Assembly: GCF_019175285.1 (NCBI RefSeq)
Contig: NC_056525.1
Span: 120,983,506 to 121,047,505 of the forward strand
DNA from: Sceloporus undulatus
Lineage: Eukaryota; Chordata; Lepidosauria; Squamata; Phrynosomatidae
Length of the DNA stretch: 64,000 nucleotides
Reading direction: 5' to 3'
This document shows positions 56,326-64,000 of this stretch, piece by piece. A program made the position numbers and the translations under genes. Position 1 is the stretch's first letter. Every line of letters begins with the position of its first letter. Below the pieces are notes generated by a model. That model was given only the letters and a program-made list of their open reading frames with translations. It made no database searches and was not told the DNA's origin.

Positions 56326-56851
56326 CTTTCTCTTTACTTAGAAACAGTTACTGTGCATACTCATGTATAACACTAGAAATTTAGGTCAAAAAATTTACCC
56401 CAAAAAACCTGAATCAGCTTCTCCACAGGTCAGTGCAAGTGCTGTATATTAACTCTTATTTTAAAAAAAGGGACAATCCCCTGTTGAAAGGCAAGAGTAT
56501 AATCTGCCCTGGAAGCACTAATTCCCTGCCCACTCTGTCATACGTCCAGCCTTAAGATTGAGCCTGCTAGAATTTTGTATGTTCTTTGGCATTGTTTTCT
56601 TTTGCTTCATCCTTTAGGTCCTTTGTTCTGTGTCCCTAAGATTTATCAAAATCCACAATTTTGGCCCCAAAACATGTCATTGACTTCTACATGAGGTTGA
56701 CTTATACTTGAGTGTATATGGTAAGTATGGCACTAATATTCCATATTTTAACAGTATCCATAGTAAGAACACACTTAGTAGTGTCTTTTAATGAAGTAAA
56801 TTTTCCAAATATATCAAAGCAAACGTATGAAATTATGTGCAATCTGCAACT

Positions 56852-57088
56852 TTAGTTAATGATGGTGATGGCTTTAGCGTTCTCTTCGAGTATATTATTG
56901 TTCATCTCAAGGCTCAGTTCCTGCATTAATTTGGAAACAGACTCTTCTCCATCTCCTGCTGCAGCACATGCCACTGTTCCTTCAGTTGTAGCAGAAAACT
57001 CTTCAGAAGGCTTCATAATAGTCACTCCATAGCCATTGTTACTGTGAATATGATTGTTTTTCATCCTTAGCTTAGGAAGTGGAAGGAC
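56852..57088 (-). CDS. SHCBP1L: SHCBP1L last coding exon, copy B (intact)
   Basis: 79 codons including the TAA stop at 56852-56854. Acceptor CCTTAACAG. It encodes VLPLPKLRMKNNHIHSNNGY, GVTIMKPSEEF, a variable part, then MQELSLEMNNN. Human has [24 protein letters not shown]...MQNLNLEMNNNKI. It supplies the last beta-helix turn and the C-terminal tail. Confidence 0.93.
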   Translation of the reverse strand, partial: VLPLPKLRMKNNHIHSNNGYGVTIMKPSEEFSATTEGTVACAAAGDGEESVSKLMQELSLEMNNNILEENAKAITIIN

Positions 57089-57202
57089 CTGTTAAGGAAT
57101 CAAAATTTTGTTTATGAACACTTGACTTTTTAGCCAATTTATTCAGATTTACATCCCCCTGCTTCTACCTCTCTTCCAAAGCATTATTAAGAGTTTCAAT
57201 CA

Positions 57203-57379
<177 letters not shown>

Positions 57380-57511
57380 TTAATGTTACTGTGACCGACA
57401 AGAATAACTGTTCACTGCAGAATGTCAATGTTTTGCATGAGCAAAAAGAAACTGCTACGAAGCATCTAGCACTGTGATTAACAATTTAGATAAGAGCTTT
57501 TTTGAGGCATA

Positions 57512-57738
57512 TGAGATCCAAAACACATTGCAGAACTAATACAGTTTGAGACTGCTTTACTTGCCCTGGCTGAATGCTAGGAAATTCTGGAAACTGTACA
57601 TTTGGGTGATACTTAGCCTTCTCTATCAGTGAGCTCTGGTGCCAAAATAAAGTACAATTCCCAGGATTACCTAGCACTGAGCCAGGGCAGTGAAAGCAGT
57701 CTCAAAGTGGGTTATTTCTGCAGCGTGTTTTGGACCAC
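57512..57738. mobile_element. Fold-back MITE, 'CTGCAGAAATAATCC' family, copy B only
   Basis: 'aacacattgcagaactaata' and 'gttatttctgcagcgtgttt' are inverted ends, with paired 'ggctgaatgctaggaaattc' and 'attacctagcactgagccag'. The flanks 'gatccaaa' and 'ttttggaccac' make the outermost bases TCCAAA/TTTGGA part of the inverted repeat. Not present at the corresponding place in block A. Confidence 0.82.
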
Positions 57739-58009
57739 AGAATGATAGGAATGAGGATTGTGCATCTTGGCTGTTCATTGTTAAAACATATGTTGTAGAA
57801 ACTAGACAGAAGTATAAGCATGCAACATATAAATAATCTGAAATCTCTAAATACTTGGCAAGCGGAGGCCTATGTAACAAAATATATATGGCCTCTTCTG
57901 ACAACTATCAGTTACCTATTAGTAAGTATGAGGTGTAGGTGAAGAGAATGGTGACTCCAATTTTTTAAAACCCAGATTTTAATCCACTTTGCACCATCAG
58001 AGTGCCATA

Positions 58010-58152
58010 TGAGCACTGTACAAATAATCCAAATTGGCACCACTTTCATTGACATTGCTCAATGCTGTGGAATTCTGGCAACTGTAATTTGTATAGTGGC
58101 ACTAGAGCTGACAGAAAAGGTCAAATGTCTCGCAAAACATCAATTCCCAGAA

Positions 58153-58206
<54 letters not shown>

Positions 58207-58268
58207 TTATATAGCACTGTAGAGGTTAAAGAGGTGCCAAACTGGATTATTTCTGCAATGTGGATGCA
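58010..58268. mobile_element. Fold-back MITE, 'CTGCAGAAATAATCC' family, split by (ATT)n
   Basis: The B counterpart of 30168-30388. The right arm is interrupted at about 58150-58220 by a TTATTATTATT tract followed by 'aatttatatagcactgtaga', which looks like a short LINE/SINE tail insertion absent from copy A. Confidence 0.8.
58153..58203. repeat. (ATT)n microsatellite
   Basis: About 16 uninterrupted ATT units inside the MITE above. Confidence 0.95.
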
Positions 58269-58711
58269 AGCCAAGTTGGAAAAATGAGAGGCAGAACTCA
58301 AATAGGGAGTGCAATGATAGAAAACCAGTGGAGTTACACAGACTTTGATTAGAGATAGGAAAGAGAATGATCAGTCCAATTGAAAACATATATAAGCCAA
58401 AGAATGGAAAGGAAGCTGCATTGAAAATCTCCTTTAGTAGTCATCCGGCATTTAATAGGGAGGCCTCCTCATATTTAGGGTGGTCTTTTACTAAAATATG
58501 TTACACAATTTTAGAAAACCTAGATAAATCTGAAATTTGTAAAGCATCTCTGTGTTGTCAGTTTTTTGCAACATCAGTTTCCCACTTCCAATAAAAATAT
58601 ATACACATATCTGGAATTAAATAGAACTAAATTCTGAACTATCCATATTTTTTGTAAGTATACTCACTGTTTTATGCAAACATTTTACACTCACACATAC
58701 ATATTGCATCA

Positions 58712-59002
<291 letters not shown>

Positions 59003-59259
59003 TTAGTTATTAATAATACTAGGTCTCACCCCCATCTAAAGGGACTATTTGCTATCTCAGATGATTGAGCAGTGCTGCACATTGCCACAATTGCTTCACC
59101 TGCACTATGTATATTATGTATAATGTACATAATGTGTCTCTAATAGATAAAAACAAGGACTTGACAGAAAACTTTAAATGATTCATGTTTTAATTAGCTT
59201 TCAGTTTTAGCTTTAGGTTTTCTTAATCCGTTCATTAAAAATCATAGCAGCTGCTTCTA

Positions 59260-59529
<270 letters not shown>

Positions 59530-59755
59530 TTACAACTTCATTTATAAATCAGAAATGAGTAATTATTTGAAAAATACATATAATTTAATTATAAACACTA
59601 CAGTCACAATAAAGATATTCTGAAATCACTGACAGTGACAACAAAATATCTTATCAACACAAAAATACTGGTCTTTATCTCCTTTGCCAACCAGACTGAA
59701 TCTGCTGTGAGGTAGAACAATTCTGCACATTATAGCTAAGGAAAGTTAGACACTA

Positions 59756-60175
<420 letters not shown>

Positions 60176-60179
60176 CTAG

Positions 60180-61245
60180 AAACCCTGAGAATGAAACCAA
60201 AGAAGAATGCTAAACCAACCAGCATGCCAAAAGAAAATGTGAAGAACATCCTCATGGAACTTAAAGACAAAATGAAAAAGAGATTTGCACGACTAAACCT
60301 GAATAATTGCGAACCAGAGGAACTTTGGAATGAAGCCAGGTATATTGTCAGAGAGGAATATAGAAAGACACTATCTGTAACCAAAAAGAAAGATATGCCT
60401 CAATAGATTGCAGATGAAACGCTTCAAACAGTCAAGGATATAAGACAAAACCAAAAAATGTGACAGAAATAGAGCCAAAACCCTGGATACAACTGTTCAA
60501 CAACTTGTGTGCAGAGATGAAGACAACTACTATAATAATCAAAGTAGAGAAATAGCAGCAGAAACAAATAAAGAACAAGAGACTTCTTCCACAAGTTCTA
60601 AGAGATCAAAGGGAAATTTAAACCAAGAGTGGGGATGCTTTATGACGACCAACAGGGGAACATATTGCATTCTCAAATAGAACTATAAAGAAGATGGGAA
60701 CAATACACTGGTGAACTATATAAAAGAGATGAAAGAATGACAGAGACTTTAAAAGAAGAAACATACAAAGACAAACCCCTGATTTTAAAAAGTGAAGTAT
60801 AGGCTGTACTCATAAATAAATCACCATGAACAAATGGCACACCAATGGAACTGCTTCGGTCCATAGAGACAGAATCCACTCTAGTCCTAACTACAATCTG
60901 ACAACAAATGTGGAAAACATAACAATGGCCCACAGATTGAAAATGCTCAATATATATTCCAATCCTCAAAAAGGGGGACAACAAGAATTTCAGTAACCAC
61001 AGGACCATCCCACTATTTCCCCCTGCATGCAAAGGGATGCAAAACATTCTGCAATAAAGAAGCTTACTATATATAGAACAAGAAATGCCAGATGCCCAAG
61101 GGTTCAGGAAAGGAAGAGACACCTATGGTTCATAGAATAAATATGTGTTGGATAATAGAATGCAGCAAAGAATTTCAAAAGGAATTCAGTGTATGCTTCA
61201 TAGATTACAAAACCTGTAATTGCATAGATCATGAAAAGAATGGGT
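60180..61245 (+). mobile_element. BovB/RTE-like LINE fragment, copy B
   Basis: The plus strand starts with KPKKNAKPTSMPKENVKNIL and NNCEPEELWNEARYIVREEY. It passes 'GTPMELLRSIETESTLVLTT', 'SIYIPILKKGDNKNFSNHRT', 'IEQEMPDAQGFRKGRDTYGS', and ends at the RT word CFIDYKTCNCIDHEKN (family CFIDYAKAFDCVDHEKLW). Several stops and shifts; inactive. The order of motifs is that of the BovB/RTE ORF2. Confidence 0.78.
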
Positions 61246-61867
61246 GGCTTAGTTGTAACTGTGGTTCTTTGAATGGTCATCTGTGCCTTCACACAAATGA
61301 GTTTGTGCCTGTTCAGAAACTCTGGAGGAGAACAGATGGACAGGAAGGGGTGGCAAAACGCCACCCCTTTCTGCCCCACATCATTGCTGCAGTGACTGTA
61401 TGGTGCCGGCAACGATGCGCCCCAAAAGGAACCACAAAATATGGGTCTTATCTGTGCTGCTGCTAAGGCGGCAATAGCACCATGGAGCAGCGGTGCATCA
61501 TCCCACGTGTGCCACGCCAATTAGAGGCAGCACATAAGGGACATCACTGGAGCATGCACCATCTAAATGCAAGTGTGTCAAAATGGTGCAGAGAGAGCAT
61601 GGAGCATACAGATATTCCACGCTCCCAAACCCAAATCTTTGTACCGGGCCTCTGTTTCTAGATCTGAGTAGCTTTGACAGTTACTCCTTTCCCCCTCTCC
61701 TACTGCACATGTTCCAACCACCAAACTACTATTAGCTCAAAGTCCACCAATAATAAATGAACAGGGACCCAAAACTAGGGTGCTAAGGCTTGTCTGTGTG
61801 AGGGCAGAGATGAGCACTTGAAGAATCAGTTACAAATACACAACCTGTTCTTTTCATGATCTATGCA
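61221..61867. repeat. Perfect 20-bp inverted repeat bracketing a ~600-bp DIRS-type end fragment
   Basis: TGCATAGATCATGAAAAGAA at 61221-61240 recurs exactly in reverse complement at 61848-61867. Just inside are 'ttgtaactgtggttctttga' and, on the other side, the complement of a related word ('cttgaagaatcagttacaaa'), which resemble DIRS terminal repeats. The interior at 61300-61780 is not assigned. Confidence 0.8.
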
Positions 61868-62229
61868 AAGAAGCAAACGTCCCAGAATATGGTGCCAGTG
61901 TCTAAATATAGGAAAATCTGCACATCTTGAGTTCTTAGAAAAGAGATGACCACTGCCATACATTTGGTGAACAACCTTAGTGCTATGGAAAGACTGACTA
62001 GGAGAACCTTGTACTGATATAAGTCCCATCACAACCTCTGTTGTAAAATGAAGGTACTTCTGATCTTGTGTTCTGATTCCCATATGAAAGTACACATCCC
62101 ATAGGTCTATAGATGAAACCAATCCTCCTTCCTGAGGAATGATAGAATGGAATGAAGTGTCACCATTTTGAACTTGTGTGGTGATACATATTTGTTAATG
62201 CCACGTACATCCATGATGGGACGAAGACC

Positions 62230-62345
62230 TCAGTCTCTAGTTTTTTGTGGGTTTTTCAGGCTATGTGTCCATGTTCTAGAAGAGTTTATTCCTGATATTT
62301 CCCCAGCATCTGTGGCTGGCATCTTCAGAGAGACTTCTGTTTCTC
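62230..62345 (-). mobile_element. Penelope-like 3' end inserted in block B
   Basis: 'gtttttcaggctatgtgtcc' and 'tggctggcatcttcagagag' are the reverse complement of the 3' ends at 2524-2640 and 51500-51610. Block A lacks it at the equivalent place (39950-39970). Confidence 0.75.
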
Positions 62346-62691
62346 TTTGGGAGCATGAAATACCATGGTAAATATCCATATTTTTTGCTGTGAGCTAGCA
62401 GTTTTTCTGTGGCACCTTTCTGCAACAGAGCAGAAATCTCTTCTATCAAAGGCATGGATGGAGGAGTGTCACAGAATAAGCCGAATGCAATATTTGAGAT
62501 CTCTATATGGTATAACCCAGACATATGATGGTTAATATACAAGAATCTGTTGTGATGTTTTGCCAAGTGGAATAATAGCAGAATAGTCTGGAATCCTGAG
62601 ATAGAATTGGCTGCAGCGTTATCTGGTCCAAAAAGTCAAAATGTGGATTTGGAATATGTGTATGATTCTTAAATACCATTGGTTGAAAACA

Positions 62692-63207
62692 TTGGTGGGG
62701 TACAGACCGCCTCTTTGGGGCGGCCTGCAGCCGCTCCAATGAGGCATGAATTGGGGCCAGGGCAGCCACAGCGCTTTTCGGGACCAGGGAGAAGCGGCAA
62801 AATGCTGCTCCTCCCTAGTCCCGAAAAGGGGTGTCCTTGGGGCTTCATGCCCCAGGACACCTCAGGAGCCACAGCCAGGAGAGAACAGGACCGCTTGTGT
62901 CCTTTCTTCCGGCTTCGTTCCCACAGCCATTTTGTGGCTGCAGGAAAGAGGTGCTCCTCCAGAAGGAGCTCTGTTTTGGAGCTCCATCTAGCGCCGTGCC
63001 CAGGCCGCCATAAGCAGCCTGGGACGGTGCAAGGGCGTCACACACGTGCTGCGCCGTTTGGAGGCGATGTGCGTGTGGACGGGAAGCCGCCATGATTGCA
63101 TCCTCATCACGTGCCAAGGTTAGGGCTCATGTGGGCAGAGCGCTCCATGGCAACCCTAGCACATGATGATGAGGACATCATGTAAGGGCCATCTGGACAG
63201 GGCCATT
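62692..63207. mobile_element. GC-rich non-autonomous DNA element inserted in block B
   Basis: About 515 bp of CpG-rich sequence starts 'tggggtacagaccgcctctt' and ends 'gggccatctggacagggcca'. It interrupts DIRS-type sequence that is continuous in block A near 40315. Partial inverted ends ('acagaccgc' / 'ggacagggcc') suggest a DNA transposon. No transposase. Target duplication not clear (possibly ATT). Confidence 0.6.
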
Positions 63208-63699
63208 GTTACTTATATTGACGTCTTTGTGGAAAAGATTATTGTTGTTATATGGGAAGGCAACATTGATCTGGAATATGTAGATGATTGTCATTACCCC
63301 TGAGATATGTAAGGATGGTACTGTTGCTTCTGGGTTCCAAAACCCATCTTTTTTTCCAGTTAGACTTGCCTTACAGAGGTGATCGAAAGATTCATCAGAC
63401 TTGCTGTCATAGACATAATCACCATTGAATGGCAGATCTTTTACTTTGTGTGTCTTCTAATAGGCCAGTTGATCTCAGCCAAGCATATCTTCTCAGAACT
63501 ATTGCACAAGACATTACTTTAGCTGCACAGTCTCCAGTATGATGAGCAGACTGTATTTGTTGTGTGGCCAATAGATGTGAGGAATAAAAGATAACATTTT
63601 ATCCCAGAGGAAACTTTGATAAGCTCATATGCGGTCTGTAAATTTTCCACTCTCACAGTCAGTGCTCTTGAAGAGTAGAATTTCCTGCGAAAGATATCT

Positions 63700-64000
63700 A
63701 ACATCTTTATTATCTACTGGAGCCGACTGTGATGTGTTGCCTGATTTTGATTGTGATCTCTATGGATTTAGGTGTTGGATACATAACCAAAAAAGACACT
63801 CCTTCAGGTTAAAAACTCATCTGCCATGTGGTACTCTTCTCTTTCTACTGTCCTCTGCCTTTCCAGCATGATTGTCTTTTCTAATGATTCATGCCTTCTC
63901 ATGAAGAGGCCAAAATACAACAATCTCAGTTTAGTCATCCTGGCTTCCAGGGAGAATTCAGGCTTTTTGGCCACTCATGGTATCTTCAGCACTCTTATCC
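63700..64000 (-). mobile_element. BovB/RTE-like LINE 3' end fragment, right edge
   Basis: 'agtcatcctggcttccaggg' and 'catgaagaggccaaaataca' on the plus strand are the reverse complement of the RTE C-terminal region (…LRLSYFGxIMRR…) also found at 45735-46150. It runs off the window. Confidence 0.6.

Larger units (their letters stand above)
61885..63540 (-). mobile_element. DIRS-type antisense remnant, copy B (fossil)
   Basis: On the minus strand, 61890-62120 and 62400-62566 show RT-like DIRS words and 63350-63540 corresponds to a gag-like part. It is broken in many places and interrupted by two later insertions (62230-62345 and 62692-63207). Its sister in block A is 39620-40665. Confidence 0.68.

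Overview
The window is repeat-rich vertebrate DNA, almost certainly from a squamate reptile and probably a lizard. It carries two recognisable host loci, DHX9 and SHCBP1L. The repeats are those expected in squamates: a Sauria-type tRNA SINE, BovB/RTE-like, CR1 and L2 LINEs, Penelope-like 3' ends, hAT and mariner MITEs, DIRS-like elements and a Ty3/Gypsy remnant. The species cannot be fixed from sequence alone.

Layout. Positions 366-17768 (minus strand) hold the first 13 coding exons of DHX9, the DExH-box RNA helicase A. They give 521 uninterrupted codons, from the initiator ATG through both dsRNA-binding domains, the tryptophan-rich transactivation segment, the Walker A motif and the DEIH box; the rest of the gene lies beyond the left edge. 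A CpG-rich block at about 19.7-20.25 kb with three NRF1-type palindromes is the likely DHX9 promoter and non-coding first exon. From 20.3 to 26.8 kb I see only repeats and unrecognised sequence.

From 26.8 kb onward lies a scrambled SHCBP1L locus. Exons 1-3 are on the plus strand (45.4-50.2 kb). The last five coding exons are on the minus strand and occur twice: a decayed copy A (28.4-38.3 kb) and a fully open copy B (56.9-60.0 kb). Exons between these groups (human residues roughly 'FFYDF...LRLR') were not found. A and B belong to a larger direct duplication (about 26.8-40.7 and 56.3-63.5 kb). Since the copies separated, each has gained or lost its own transposons; a 6-kb DIRS-like retrotransposon sits in an intron of copy A only.

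Four 100-N gaps divide the right part into five contigs. The 2.2-kb contig at 42061-44261 is an inverted near-copy of 22738-24998. The contig carrying SHCBP1L exons 1-3 points the wrong way relative to the remaining exons. The scaffold is therefore probably mis-ordered or mis-oriented here, or contains unpurged duplicate sequence, although a real rearrangement cannot be excluded. No RNA genes, CRISPR arrays or prokaryotic features are present.

The two genes have no known shared pathway. DHX9 unwinds RNA and R-loops in the nucleus. SHCBP1L is a testis-biased paralogue of SHCBP1 with a right-handed beta-helix (PbH1) C-terminal half. The most interesting biology is the duplicated and broken SHCBP1L 3' half, the high density of fold-back elements inside the introns of a dsRNA helicase gene, and a 5S-rRNA-headed SINE that shares its tail with a tRNA-headed SINE.
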